DNA from: Bacteroidales bacterium | Lineage (GTDB): Bacteria > Bacteroidota > Bacteroidia > Bacteroidales > F082 | Reading direction: 5' to 3' | DNA length: 64,000 bases | NCBI GenBank assembly: GCA_024400455.1 | Contig: JAKSMU010000007.1 | Span: forward strand, 1-64,000 | Shown: positions 25,772 through 34,741 of the stretch, one piece after another | Position numbering within the stretch: position 1 is the first letter of the stretch | Layout of the letters: every line of letters starts with the position of its first letter | The notes under the pieces: generated by a model | Seen by the model: the letters and a program-made list of their open reading frames with translations, nothing else | Databases searched by the model: none | Told to the model about the DNA's origin: nothing | Made by a program: the position numbers and the translations under genes

Positions 25772-26491
25772 ATGAACATCTCCGTTATCAGCACAGCGCA
25801 GCAATGCAATGATTTCAATTTCAGCGGTCAAATTGCCGTTGTGATTGATGTTTTGCGTGCCACTTCCGTCATCACTACCGCCTTGGATAATGGAGCAAAA
25901 TCGGTGATTCCTGTCAAGACAGTTGAAGAGGCGGAACAAGTGTTTTCGACTTTGCCGGAAGGCTCAGCACTGAAAGGCGGCGAAAGACATTCCGTGAAAA
26001 TTGAAGGCTTCGATTTGGACAATTCCCCTTTGAAATATAAAAGGAAAACCATTGAAGGCAAGGACATCATCCTGACCACGACCAACGGAACAAACGCTAT
26101 CAACAATGTCAGGCAGGCAGAAAAAGTCGTTTTGGCCTGTTTCCGCAATTTGGATGTTGTTTCCGATTACTTGATTGAAAATCAAAAAGATATTTCCATT
26201 GTTTGCTCTGGAACCGAAGGTCGTTTTTCAATGGACGACGGTTTGTGCGCTGGCATGTTGATTCATTTGCTCAAGGCGAAAACAAAATGTGAATGTGACG
26301 ATTTGGGCATTCTTTTGGAACGATCATACCAAAACAGCGCCAACAATCTTTTTGCCGCATTGACGGCATGCTTTCATGTTAAAAGACTCTTTGCTTTAGG
26401 TTTTTACGACGATTTGAAATTCTGCCTCGAAACTAATTGCGTGAAAACCGTTCCTGTCCTTAATGGTAACAAAATCATCGCTTTAGACTAA
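25772..26491 (+). CDS. comB: 2-phosphosulfolactate phosphatase family protein
   Basis: 239 residues. The ComB pattern is seen in VVIDVLRATSVITTALDNGA, GGERHSVKIEGFDLDNSP, LTTTNGTNAI and CSGTEGRFSMDDGLCAGM. In methanogens ComB makes sulfolactate in coenzyme M synthesis; Bacteroidetes lack that pathway, so the physiological substrate here is uncertain (sulfolactate or a related phosphorylated acid). Runs towards the acyl-CoA dehydrogenase gene with 7 bases between stops. Confidence 0.88.
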   Translation: MNISVISTAQQCNDFNFSGQIAVVIDVLRATSVITTALDNGAKSVIPVKTVEEAEQVFSTLPEGSALKGGERHSVKIEGFDLDNSPLKYKRKTIEGKDIILTTTNGTNAINNVRQAEKVVLACFRNLDVVSDYLIENQKDISIVCSGTEGRFSMDDGLCAGMLIHLLKAKTKCECDDLGILLERSYQNSANNLFAALTACFHVKRLFALGFYDDLKFCLETNCVKTVPVLNGNKIIALD

Positions 26492-26498
26492 GTCATAT

Positions 26499-27641
26499 TC
26501 AGCATCCTATCGCTCTAGAAATCACCAATCTGAGGATTTCAGACGTTCCTTCGCCGATTTGCAGAATGCGCTGGTCGCGATAGAAGCGTTCCATGTCGAA
26601 TTCCTTCAGCAAGCCGTGGCCGCCCATCACCTGAACGGCGTTGTCGCAAACCTCGGCGGCGATTTCCGAACAATACAATTTCGCCATAGCCGCTTCCTTG
26701 CCAAACGGGCGGTGCTGGTCTTTCAGCCAACAAGCCTTGTAAAGCAATCCGCGTGCGGCTTCAATCTTCATGGCCATGTCGGCAAGTTTGAAACCGACAG
26801 CCTGGAATTTGCAGACGGGCTTTCCAAACTGCACGCGCTTCTGCGAATAAGCCAAAGCCATTTCGTAAGCGCCTTGCGCACAGCCCAAACCCATGGCGGC
26901 AATCGAGAGACGACCTGAATCCAAAGTAGCCAACATCATGTGAGAACCTTCGCCGGGTTCGCCGAGAATGGCTTCCTTAGGCAAACGCACGTTGTTGAAA
27001 ACCAGTTTTCCCGTGTTGGAAGCACGCCACATCATTTTGTCGTCCATAGGCGTTTGCGTGAAACCTTCCACGCCGTTTTCGACCAATAAAGCAGTAAATT
27101 CCGGTTTGCCATCTTTAGTGCCCGAAATAGCTTGCACGCTGGTTCCCAATGTGATAGGCGTTGCGCTATTGGTAATGAAAATCTTGGTGCCGTTCAGCAA
27201 CCATTCATCGCCTTGACGGGTGGCCGTGGTCTTGGTACCGCGTGAATCGGAACCAGCATCTTCTTCGGTCAGGCCGAAGCCCCAAAGTTTGTCCTTGCAA
27301 AGTTGAGGCAGGTATTTGCGTTTCTGCTCCTCTGTTCCGTAATCTTTGATGGGACCGATGCCCAAAGAGTTGTCGGCAGCAATGGTGGCAGCCGTCGAGC
27401 CATCGACACGCGCCAGTTCCTCAACGGCAATGATGTAGGTGAGATTATCCAGACCTTGGCCGCCATATTCCTTCGGGACGGTCATGCCCAACAAGCCTTC
27501 GGCACCCATTTTCAGGGTCAAATCGACATCAAAATGCTGATGTTCATCATTATATCTTGCAACAGGTTTCACTTCGCCTTCGGCAAAATCGCGCACTTTC
27601 TGGCGAAATGCCTGCTGTTGTTCTGTCAAATCGAAATTCAT
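26499..27641 (-). CDS. Acyl-CoA dehydrogenase (short-chain or branched-chain type)
   Basis: 380 residues, FAD flavoenzyme. Signature blocks: FGLTEEDAGSDSRGTKTTA, WLLNGTKIFITN, and QVMGGHGLLKEFDMERFYRDQRILQI. The C-terminal IGEGTSEILR keeps the catalytic Glu position of butyryl/short-chain enzymes, while isovaleryl-CoA dehydrogenases have Ala there. So despite sitting next to mccA, it may act on short or 2-methyl-branched acyl-CoAs. Twenty bases separate it from mccA upstream, indicating one operon. Confidence 0.9.
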   Translation of the reverse strand: MNFDLTEQQQAFRQKVRDFAEGEVKPVARYNDEHQHFDVDLTLKMGAEGLLGMTVPKEYGGQGLDNLTYIIAVEELARVDGSTAATIAADNSLGIGPIKDYGTEEQKRKYLPQLCKDKLWGFGLTEEDAGSDSRGTKTTATRQGDEWLLNGTKIFITNSATPITLGTSVQAISGTKDGKPEFTALLVENGVEGFTQTPMDDKMMWRASNTGKLVFNNVRLPKEAILGEPGEGSHMMLATLDSGRLSIAAMGLGCAQGAYEMALAYSQKRVQFGKPVCKFQAVGFKLADMAMKIEAARGLLYKACWLKDQHRPFGKEAAMAKLYCSEIAAEVCDNAVQVMGGHGLLKEFDMERFYRDQRILQIGEGTSEILRLVISRAIGC

Positions 27642-27661
27642 AGTTATTCAGTGTTTACCGT

Positions 27662-29653
27662 TTATTCTAACTCTATCAACTGCATTTTATTGTCCACCAT
27701 TTCGCCTTCGGTTACAAGAATCCGCTTCACTTTGGCTTTGGCCGTTGCGGTGATGTTGTTCTCCATTTTCATGGCTTCCACCACAATCATGATGGTGCCT
27801 TCAGTCACTTCATCGCCTTCCTTGACATTGATTTTCACCACTTTGCCTGGCATTGGCGACATCAAGGCGTTCTTGTCGTTAGCCTTGTCTTTGCCCGAAT
27901 AATCGAGATTGTCGTTCAACTGGTCGTAACGGAAACAGGTGAAATTTAAACCGTGGAAATTGACAATGGTTTTGTTTTCATCATTCACCGAACAATAAAC
28001 CGTCTCGGTGCGGCCATTCAGCATGATTTTTAACTGATTATCCTCAAAATGGATAAATTCGACCTTGAAAGGCTGTGTCTCGATGCTGCCTTCCAGATAA
28101 CCTGCTTGCACCTTCTTGATGCTGACAGGAATCTTCTCACCTTCCACATCGACAGTGAGTTGCATGTGAAAACGCCAGTAACCGATTTGTTCCCAAACGT
28201 TTTCAGTTTCGCTGTTGAACTGCTTCTTGCAGCAATCGTACAGCAAAAACGAGGCGACAATATCATTCGTATTTATCGCTTTGCGGCTTTCAGTCAAGGC
28301 TGTCAGCAATTCGTCCTTATGACTTTCGCAAAATGATGTATCTAATTTATTTTCAACAAAATCCTGATTCTTGATGATTTCCCAAAGATAAGCCTTGTTG
28401 GTGGTCAGACCTTGCAAAATGAACTCGTTCAAGGCACGCTTGGCCGTGTCGATGGCACCTTGACGGTCTTTGGCATGACAGGTCAGTTTGGCAATCATCG
28501 GGTCATAGGCTTCTGAAATCGTGCAAGTTCCATCGATGCTGCTGTCGACGCGCGCCCCTCTGATTTGCGGTTCGTGATAGGCCGTCAGTTTGCCAGGCGT
28601 CGGCAAAAATCCGTTTTCAGGATTTTCGGCATACACGCGCAACTCGATGGCGTGACCTTGTGCCGTGATGCTCTCCTGCGTGTAGCCCATTTCCTTGCCG
28701 CGTGCAATGCGGATTTGCTCCTCAACAATGTCGATGCCCGTGCGCTGTTCGGTGACAGGATGCTCCACCTGAATGCGGGTGTTCATCTCCAAGAAATAGA
28801 AATTCAGGTCCTTATCGACCAAAAACTCAATGGTCCCCGCATTTTTGTAACCCACTTTTTTGCAAAGTCGGACTGCCGTCTCAAACATCTGTTGGCGCTT
28901 TTCCTCCGTCAAAGTCGGCGAAGGCGATTCCTCGATGATTTTCTGATAACGGCGCTGTATGGTACATTCGCGCTCGTGCAAATGAATGACATTGCCGAAA
29001 TGGTCAGCCAATACCTGCACTTCGATATGTCGCGGATTTTCAATGTATTGCTCAACGAAAACGGTTCCATCTCCGAAATATTTCTCCGCCTCACGAGAAG
29101 CGCGTTCCAATTCATCTTTAAGCGTTGCCTTGCTGCCGACGATATGCATTCCCTTGCCGCCGCCGCCAGCCGCCGCCTTAATCAAGACGGGATAAGGCAT
29201 GGCATCGGCCTGCGCCAAAATTTCGCCAATGCTTCCTGTAATGCCGAAAGTAACGGGAATATCGTTTTCGATGGCGAATTGCCTTGCCGCAATCTTGTTG
29301 CCCATCAGCCGCATGGTTTCGGCATCGGGGCCAATGAAAATCAAGTTGTTGGCAGCACAAGCCTCAGCCAATTCGGGACTTTCGGAAAGGAAACCGTAGC
29401 CAGGATGAATGGCTTCGGCGCCTGCATCAAGTGCCGCATCGATGATCTTCTGTATGTTGAGATAGGTGTCCTTCAATGTGCCGTTGCCCAAAGGACAGGC
29501 TTCATCGGCCATGCGACGGTGCAAAGCCTGGGCATCATTGTCGGCGAAAACGGCTACCGAAACGATATGCAACTTGCGCAATGTCTTGATGATACGCACT
29601 GCAATCTCGCCACGGTTGGCTACAAGGACCTTATTGATTCTTCTGCTGTTCAT
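27662..29653 (-). CDS. mccA: Acyl-CoA carboxylase biotin-containing subunit (MccA-like)
   Basis: 663 residues. Biotin carboxylase domain about 5-450 (KVLVANRGEIAVRII, AAGGGGKGMHIV, RECTIQRRYQKIIEESPSPT, EMNTRIQVEHPVTEQ). A linker follows, then a biotinyl domain at the C-terminus with the attachment motif VVEAMKMENNI. Length and layout match the alpha subunit of methylcrotonyl-CoA carboxylase. Its transferase partner is at 21067-22674. Catalytic: ATP-dependent carboxylation of biotin. Confidence 0.88.
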   Translation of the reverse strand: MNSRRINKVLVANRGEIAVRIIKTLRKLHIVSVAVFADNDAQALHRRMADEACPLGNGTLKDTYLNIQKIIDAALDAGAEAIHPGYGFLSESPELAEACAANNLIFIGPDAETMRLMGNKIAARQFAIENDIPVTFGITGSIGEILAQADAMPYPVLIKAAAGGGGKGMHIVGSKATLKDELERASREAEKYFGDGTVFVEQYIENPRHIEVQVLADHFGNVIHLHERECTIQRRYQKIIEESPSPTLTEEKRQQMFETAVRLCKKVGYKNAGTIEFLVDKDLNFYFLEMNTRIQVEHPVTEQRTGIDIVEEQIRIARGKEMGYTQESITAQGHAIELRVYAENPENGFLPTPGKLTAYHEPQIRGARVDSSIDGTCTISEAYDPMIAKLTCHAKDRQGAIDTAKRALNEFILQGLTTNKAYLWEIIKNQDFVENKLDTSFCESHKDELLTALTESRKAINTNDIVASFLLYDCCKKQFNSETENVWEQIGYWRFHMQLTVDVEGEKIPVSIKKVQAGYLEGSIETQPFKVEFIHFEDNQLKIMLNGRTETVYCSVNDENKTIVNFHGLNFTCFRYDQLNDNLDYSGKDKANDKNALMSPMPGKVVKINVKEGDEVTEGTIMIVVEAMKMENNITATAKAKVKRILVTEGEMVDNKMQLIELE

Positions 29654-29768
29654 TTAGGTTGAATTGAAAATACAAAAATAAGAAAAAATGTCATATTAGC
29701 ATTTTTCATGAAAACATCTAAGAAATAAGAAGTTTTTTCAACGAAAAACGCATCATGCGAGTGCGTTT

Positions 29769-30452
29769 TCAAAACATAAAACCTGCAACAATTCCAATTG
29801 AACGATAATAATAGGTGAATCCGGGACGCTCAGAAAACATATTTGAAAGCATATAATTATAACCTATTTGAAAGAAGATTCGGTTTGAATTTTTGATAGC
29901 ATATTCACATCCGATATTGCTAAAAATGGATTTCTGTATATTATTGTATTGACTTGAAACATCGTGAAAATTTAGGTTGTAATAGATGTTTTCAGGGAAT
30001 GTATAATCATCTTTTGCCCGCATAATCGTAAAATAATGAATGCTAATTCCTGCTTCGGCATAAATATTCCATGGTCCGTAAATTCCGGTTTTGAATTTGA
30101 ATTTTAGAGGAATTTCATAGTTAAAGCCTTTGAAAATGCGATTTGTGTGGGTGTGGTCATTAGGCATTTGATAACCTGAAGGTTCAATGATACCGTTGAA
30201 ACCGTACTTTGCATTAGCCCAATTAACATTAAAGCCAGTTCCAATGGCAAGATGGTCGGTAAAATAGAATTCGGCAATGAATCCAAGAGTGGCATTTGGA
30301 ATAAGTTCATTGTTGACTTTTGCGCCACCTTTCGCTTTTGCCCAAGTCAGGTTTGTTCCGCCTTTAAAACCAAATGTGAAATCCAGGTCTTGTGCGTTTA
30401 TATTATTGCATATCAATATAATGAAGCAAAACAAGAAAATAGTTTTTTTCAT
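29769..30452 (-). CDS. Outer-membrane beta-barrel protein (PorT-like)
   Basis: 227 residues with a signal peptide (MKKTIFLFCFIILIC, cut near NINAQ). The rest is alternating beta strands with aromatic residues, such as GFKGGTNLTWAKA at the start and FFQIGYNYML, ending in a Phe (GFMF) typical of BAM substrates. Its start overlaps the GSCFA stop by 4 bases. AT-richer than its neighbours. Substrate unknown. Confidence 0.8.
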   Translation of the reverse strand: MKKTIFLFCFIILICNNINAQDLDFTFGFKGGTNLTWAKAKGGAKVNNELIPNATLGFIAEFYFTDHLAIGTGFNVNWANAKYGFNGIIEPSGYQMPNDHTHTNRIFKGFNYEIPLKFKFKTGIYGPWNIYAEAGISIHYFTIMRAKDDYTFPENIYYNLNFHDVSSQYNNIQKSIFSNIGCEYAIKNSNRIFFQIGYNYMLSNMFSERPGFTYYYRSIGIVAGFMF

Positions 30453-31396
30453 AGGTTTTCTAGTTTTATGTTTGAATAATGTGAAATGAGTTCTTGGATT
30501 TTTTCATTTTTTAGTTTCTCGAACTTTCGAAAAGCCTCACTTTCAGGGAAGAAAACCTTGTGTTGCAGCATCAGTTTGAGTTCCTGAGCTTGTTTCATGG
30601 CGGGCAGTTCGCCTTCGGCGATGGCAAACTCTGTGAAACGCTCCCAAATGTAACGCACGGCTTGTTCGGTCGGGTGAATCATGTCCTCTTTGTAGAAACG
30701 GTAGTCGCGCAATTCGTCCAAAAGGATTTCGTATGCCGGAAAATAATGCGCATTGCCAAAATGCTTGCAGATTTCATCGACAGCCAAAAGCAATGCAGCC
30801 TTGCTGATTTGGTTTTCGTGCAAGCCATCTTTCAAATGACGCAAAGGTGAAATGGTGAAAATGAATTTCTTATCTTTGTGTTTTTCAACGAGTTGTGATA
30901 ATAATTCCGTTGATTGTTCCGTTGTGAGAAATTCCCGTTGAAAAAGTTGTGAAGGCAGTTTGTGGCAGTTTGAGACAATCAAACCGCGTTGTTTGTGGCG
31001 GTAAATCCACGATGTGCCCAGACTGATGACAATCCACTTGGCGTGCATGAAATGCTGTCGGGCAGAGTTGAGACTGCTGTTTACTGTTTCAAGCAGTTTT
31101 TCTGGCGAAGGATTCCAAAATTCAGTGTTGTGATTGAAGGTGCAGAAAAACTCGCCGCCGACTTCAATCACATCATCTTTCGTGAAATTTTTTCCGCTTT
31201 CCAATCGCTCCACGGATTGACTAATGCTCGCCGGATTGAACAACACGCCAAACGGATTGACCAAGGCATCAAAGCCCAAACCTTTGCAAATGTTCCCGAT
31301 TTCATCGGCAAAGCAAGAACCTAAAAAGAGCAGCTTATCGCCGTAGACGATACGCTGCTCAATTGGTTGTATTTTTACATCTGTGGAGAGATGCAT
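30449..31396 (-). CDS. GSCFA domain protein
   Basis: 315 residues. Contains the family-naming motif FLGSCFADEIG at about 24-34, with Ser and Cys in the place of a hydrolase nucleophile, VNPFGVLFNP, ISLGTSWIYRHK and a C-terminal DMIHPTEQAVRYIWERF. GSCFA proteins are related to SGNH/GDSL hydrolases; the DxxH (DMIH) pair supports this. Substrate unknown, probably cytosolic. Follows trxB after 6 bases (31397-31402), so the trxB-gscfa-barrel genes may be one operon. Confidence 0.9.
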   Translation of the reverse strand: MHLSTDVKIQPIEQRIVYGDKLLFLGSCFADEIGNICKGLGFDALVNPFGVLFNPASISQSVERLESGKNFTKDDVIEVGGEFFCTFNHNTEFWNPSPEKLLETVNSSLNSARQHFMHAKWIVISLGTSWIYRHKQRGLIVSNCHKLPSQLFQREFLTTEQSTELLSQLVEKHKDKKFIFTISPLRHLKDGLHENQISKAALLLAVDEICKHFGNAHYFPAYEILLDELRDYRFYKEDMIHPTEQAVRYIWERFTEFAIAEGELPAMKQAQELKLMLQHKVFFPESEAFRKFEKLKNEKIQELISHYSNIKLENL

Positions 31397-31402
31397 TGTG
31401 TT

Positions 31403-32344
31403 TTATTTAGTTGACATAATAAAGCGCTCAACTTCAATGCCAGCCATAGCGCCAGTGCCAGCTGCAACGATGGCTTGACGATACACGCGGTCCTGGCAGT
31501 CGCCGCAAGCGAAAATGCCTTCCACATTGGTGGCAGTCGATTTCGGCTTGGTGATGAGGTAGCCTTCTTCGTCCATGTCGAGAATGCCTTTGAAGACGCT
31601 GGTGTTCGGAATGTGACCGATGGCCTCAAAGAAACCGTCCACATAAATGGTGCGCTCAGCTTTGGTGTCGCTGTCGAACAGGACGGCACCTTTCAGTTTC
31701 TTCATAAAGCCTTGCTGTTCACCGAAAAGTTCCTTGGTTTGGGTCTTCCAAAGCACTTCGATATTAGGCGTGTTCAGCACACGGTGTTGCATGGCTTTTG
31801 AAGCACGCAGCACATCGCGGCGCACGATGAGATACACTTTGTTGCAGAGTTTCGAAAGGTAAGTCGCATCTTCGCAAGCGGTATCGCCGCCGCCGACCAC
31901 GGCTACATCTTTTCCTTTGTAGAAGAAGCCGTCGCAGGTAGCGCAAGCCGAAACGCCGCCACCCTTGAATTCCTCTTCGGTTGGCAGGCCTAAATAGCGT
32001 GCCGAAGCACCAGTGGCAACGATGATGGAATCGGCCAGAATTTCGCCGTCATATTCCGTTGTTACTTTGAAAGGTCTTTGCGAAGCATCGATGGCCGTGA
32101 TTTCACCCATGCGGATGTCGGCGCCGAAACGCTCGGCCTGCTGACGGATTTCATCCATCATGTCGGGGCCTTTCACGCCTTGCGGATAACCTGGGAAGTT
32201 CTCAATTTCAGTTGTTTGCGTCAATTGTCCACCGGGCTGGATGCCTTCGTAAACGACGGTTTTAATGTCAGCACGGCAAGTGTAAATGGCTGCCGTGTAG
32301 CCAGCAGGACCTGATCCTATGATTAAACATTCGATGTGTTCCAT
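31403..32344 (-). CDS. trxB: Thioredoxin-disulfide reductase
   Basis: 313 residues. FAD-binding IIGSGPAGYTAAIYTCRA, redox-active CATC in SACATCDGFFY (about 135-142), NADPH motif VVGGGDTACEDA, and the C-terminal FACGDCQDRVYRQAIVAAGTGAMA. It recycles thioredoxin. The recombinase frame overlaps its first 77 bases on the same strand in another phase. Confidence 0.97.
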   Translation of the reverse strand: MEHIECLIIGSGPAGYTAAIYTCRADIKTVVYEGIQPGGQLTQTTEIENFPGYPQGVKGPDMMDEIRQQAERFGADIRMGEITAIDASQRPFKVTTEYDGEILADSIIVATGASARYLGLPTEEEFKGGGVSACATCDGFFYKGKDVAVVGGGDTACEDATYLSKLCNKVYLIVRRDVLRASKAMQHRVLNTPNIEVLWKTQTKELFGEQQGFMKKLKGAVLFDSDTKAERTIYVDGFFEAIGHIPNTSVFKGILDMDEEGYLITKPKSTATNVEGIFACGDCQDRVYRQAIVAAGTGAMAGIEVERFIMSTK

Positions 32345-34076
32345 GAGATGATGTGTTTATTTGTTTGTTGTTTATTTGTTGAATTGTTGATGCAAAAATA
32401 ATAGAATTATTGAAGAGTTGTTGCAATTGAAAAATAATTCCTATCTTTGCAGCGCAAATCGGGGCGTGGTGCAGTTGGCTAGCATTCTTGCATGGGGTGC
32501 AAGCGGTCGCCAGTTCGAGTCCGGCCGCTCCGACAAAAAGGGACAACAGACTATCTGCTGCCCCTTTATTGTTTTTATAAGTATCTGAAAACCTGCGAAA
32601 TATAGCAAAAACTGCGTTCTCATTTTCTGTTCGATAACCATCTATTTTCTTGTCAAATAGAACGCCATCGGGAAACACCAATTTTTGCAGATTTTGCCTT
32701 AAATGAAAATCTCCTTCACTCCATAAACTTCCTAAATTACAACACATTAGCATTACCACATCAATATATCTTTTCTTGTTCGATAAATTTTCCGTGATGC
32801 TTTCCAATTGTTGCGTAATTTCGGACAAATCCTCTTTCAATTTTGACATCGTTACATTGTAAACTTCTTCCCCAATCTCACCAAGTCCAAACCTGCATTG
32901 AACATTCGTGATTTTGTTTTCTATCTCTGTCTTTTTCTTTTTGAGTTGGTTTGTAGTTTCCATCCTGTCTGCATGACAATCATCAAACAAATCGGCCAAC
33001 ACCTTTTTTAATATTGGTTGAAACGCTTTCGGCACTTCGTAACTATCCAACAGACCGATATACTTATTGTGCATCTTGTTTACTGATTGGTTATTCTTAC
33101 AACCTATCTTGTTGCACTTGTAATAGTCTTTGCCTTTGGCTTTTACTGAATATCCTGTTAGATACCCACCACAATCGGCACATCTGACATGGCGTTTCAA
33201 CGGGAAATTTTCAGTTACTTCTTTATGCTCATAACCTGCCTTCGACATATTGTTTATTTTCTTGAAAGTCTCTTCATCCACAATGGGTTCGTGGTTGCCC
33301 TTTACCAACTCGCCTTCGTCAAGTAAATTATGCCTAATGTAACCACAATAGATTGGATTCATAAATATGAATGATAGTTTTTTCCTGTCAATATCCAATC
33401 CAAGGGCTTTCAGCCTGTCGCAAATTTCGGGATTGCACAAACCCTCATCGGCTTTCCATCGAAATGCCTTGCGCAACAATTCACCCTTCCAATTCACCTT
33501 CAAATAATGGTGCTTGTCTTTCTTGTAATGGTCGTAACCAAATGGAGCAGCGTTAAACCACTCGCCACGGCGCAAACATTCCTTCATTCCACAAACACAT
33601 TTGTCTTTTCTGATGGTATTGTCAAATTTGCTGAATAGCAATAACACATCTTCCATAAAGTCACCCGATGCTGTATCGGGGTCAACGGGTTGTGTGGCAC
33701 TGACTACATAGACCCCCTTCGACTTCAAAAATGCTTTCAACATAGAAGCCTCTGCACCTGTTCGGCTAAATCGGTCGTATGAATAAACCAGTATAACATT
33801 GATTTCTTTGTCTTTTGCGACCTCTGTCACCATTTTATTGAATAACTCTCCCATTTTCTTTGCCGATTCGTGTGTGCCGCCATAACACTTTTTAATTGTG
33901 ATTCCATTACGCTCAGCAAATTCTCTACATACTTTTTCTTGAGTTTCTAAACTGCAATTATTCTGTTCCTGCTTTTCGCTCGAAACTCGTGTCCACAATG
34001 CCGCAACTTTGTGGTCTAACTTTGAAAATTCAACTCGCTTTGCGGCTTTCCTTTTTTGTTTTTTCTTCCAACTCAT
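32268..34076 (-). CDS. Large serine recombinase (integrase) reading into tRNA-Pro
   Basis: 602 residues from ATG at 34076. Resolvase-type catalytic domain (about 25-160) with the Ser in TRVSSEKQEQ and YSYDRFSRTG, then a recombinase domain (FGYDHYKK to NPIYCGYIRHNL), a zinc ribbon (CADCGG and CNKIGC), and a coiled coil with ENKITNVQCRF. Residues from about 515 on are encoded by the complement of tRNA-Pro and then by host DNA that overlaps the trxB start. Integration therefore probably decides its C-terminus. It mobilises the element at 32.5-37.9 kb. Serine integrases at tRNA genes are less common than tyrosine ones. Confidence 0.85.
   Translation of the reverse strand: MSWKKKQKRKAAKRVEFSKLDHKVAALWTRVSSEKQEQNNCSLETQEKVCREFAERNGITIKKCYGGTHESAKKMGELFNKMVTEVAKDKEINVILVYSYDRFSRTGAEASMLKAFLKSKGVYVVSATQPVDPDTASGDFMEDVLLLFSKFDNTIRKDKCVCGMKECLRRGEWFNAAPFGYDHYKKDKHHYLKVNWKGELLRKAFRWKADEGLCNPEICDRLKALGLDIDRKKLSFIFMNPIYCGYIRHNLLDEGELVKGNHEPIVDEETFKKINNMSKAGYEHKEVTENFPLKRHVRCADCGGYLTGYSVKAKGKDYYKCNKIGCKNNQSVNKMHNKYIGLLDSYEVPKAFQPILKKVLADLFDDCHADRMETTNQLKKKKTEIENKITNVQCRFGLGEIGEEVYNVTMSKLKEDLSEITQQLESITENLSNKKRYIDVVMLMCCNLGSLWSEGDFHLRQNLQKLVFPDGVLFDKKIDGYRTENENAVFAIFRRFSDTYKNNKGAADSLLSLFVGAAGLELATACTPCKNASQLHHAPICAAKIGIIFQLQQLFNNSIIFASTIQQINNKQINTSSHGTHRMFNHRIRSCWLHGSHLHLPC
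32421..32449 (+). promoter_or_regulatory. Promoter of tRNA-Pro
   Basis: TTG at 32421-32423, 18-base spacer, TATCTTTG at 32442-32449, 11 bases before the mature 5' end. Confidence 0.7.
32460..32533 (+). tRNA. tRNA-Pro (anticodon GGG)
   Basis: The acceptor stem CGGGGCG pairs with CGCTCCG (one G-U). The anticodon stem CTTGC/GCAAG encloses ATGGGGT with anticodon GGG. The T loop is TTCGAGT. The T stem GCCAG/CCGGC has an A-C mismatch at 52-62. No CCA is encoded (CAA follows the discriminator A). The gene adjoins an integrated element whose recombinase frame reads across it on the other strand. Confidence 0.88.
32537..32576 (+). terminator. Hairpin after tRNA-Pro
   Basis: A 13-base arm AAAGGGACAACAG pairs with CTGCTGCCCCTTT (two A-C mismatches) and is followed by ATTGTTTTT. 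It lies inside the overlapping recombinase frame. Confidence 0.65.
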
Positions 34077-34212
34077 TTTCAATAAGTTTATCTATATTAT
34101 TATTAAACAGGATTTCTCCTAATTGGTTAAAATAGTCTAACACCACCTTTTGTTCGTTCTCATTAAGTTCTAATTCTCTAAAATCTACATCATAATCTTG
34201 ATAATTTAGCAT
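34030..34212 (-). CDS. Small acidic protein overlapping the recombinase start
   Basis: 60 residues, ATG at 34212, acidic with several Asn/Glu-rich stretches (LELNENEQKVVLDYFNQLG). Its 3' end overlaps the recombinase start by about 47 bases, which suggests coupled expression. It could be an accessory or directionality factor, but this is a guess from position. Confidence 0.4.
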   Translation of the reverse strand: MLNYQDYDVDFRELELNENEQKVVLDYFNQLGEILFNNNIDKLIENELEEKTKKESRKAS

Positions 34213-34275
34213 TCATAATACTTTATACCTCTTATTATTGATAATAACATACAGAAAATTTTTGAAAAAAACAAA

Positions 34276-34467
34276 TTACACTATCCTTCCTGTGCTGGTA
34301 AAGTCGCTGCCACTCATTGATGGCACATCACGCCAATAGTTTTTCATACCCATTGAAATTCGTTGTTTGGTCATGTCTGATTTCTTCTTTCCTTTCATCT
34401 TCGCACTGATTTTCTTTCTCACTTCCACAGGGCATTCCCTGTATTGTCTTTTGTATTCCATATTCAT
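34276..34467 (-). CDS. Small basic protein, NUMOD3-like
   Basis: 63 residues, basic, with VRKKISAKMKGKKKSDMTKQ and ISMGMKNYWRDV. The repeating Lys and Ile-Ser pattern recalls NUMOD3 DNA-binding motifs and small proteins carried by Bacteroidales mobile elements. A DNA-binding role is inferred. Confidence 0.45.
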   Translation of the reverse strand: MNMEYKRQYRECPVEVRKKISAKMKGKKKSDMTKQRISMGMKNYWRDVPSMSGSDFTSTGRIV

Positions 34468-34741
34468 ATACTTTTTGGTAGTTATTTTTACTAATAAATA
34501 GTGTAGTAAGCATAGAAAGTCAAGGATAATGGGTCGGAAATGGAGAAAAAATTTTCATGTCCAATTGTTCGCCCCCTATTGTGCTTACCATATCCCCCAT
34601 ATTTCGGGAGATGGATAACGGCAAAAACAACACCTTTTTTAGTTTGTAATTCATTGATTATAAAACTATTATAAATTGATTCCGTGGATAATTACACCAA
34701 ACATAAAAAAAACGAAACGGACATAGATAAAATGCTCATTT

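Noticed and set aside
28565..29662. 365-residue frame on the plus strand opposite mccA
   Set aside because: It is the antisense shadow of a well-conserved biotin carboxylase domain and has no motif of its own.
32441..32641. 66-residue minus-strand frame over tRNA-Pro
   Set aside because: It is the tRNA complement in another phase (a common artefact over tRNA genes).
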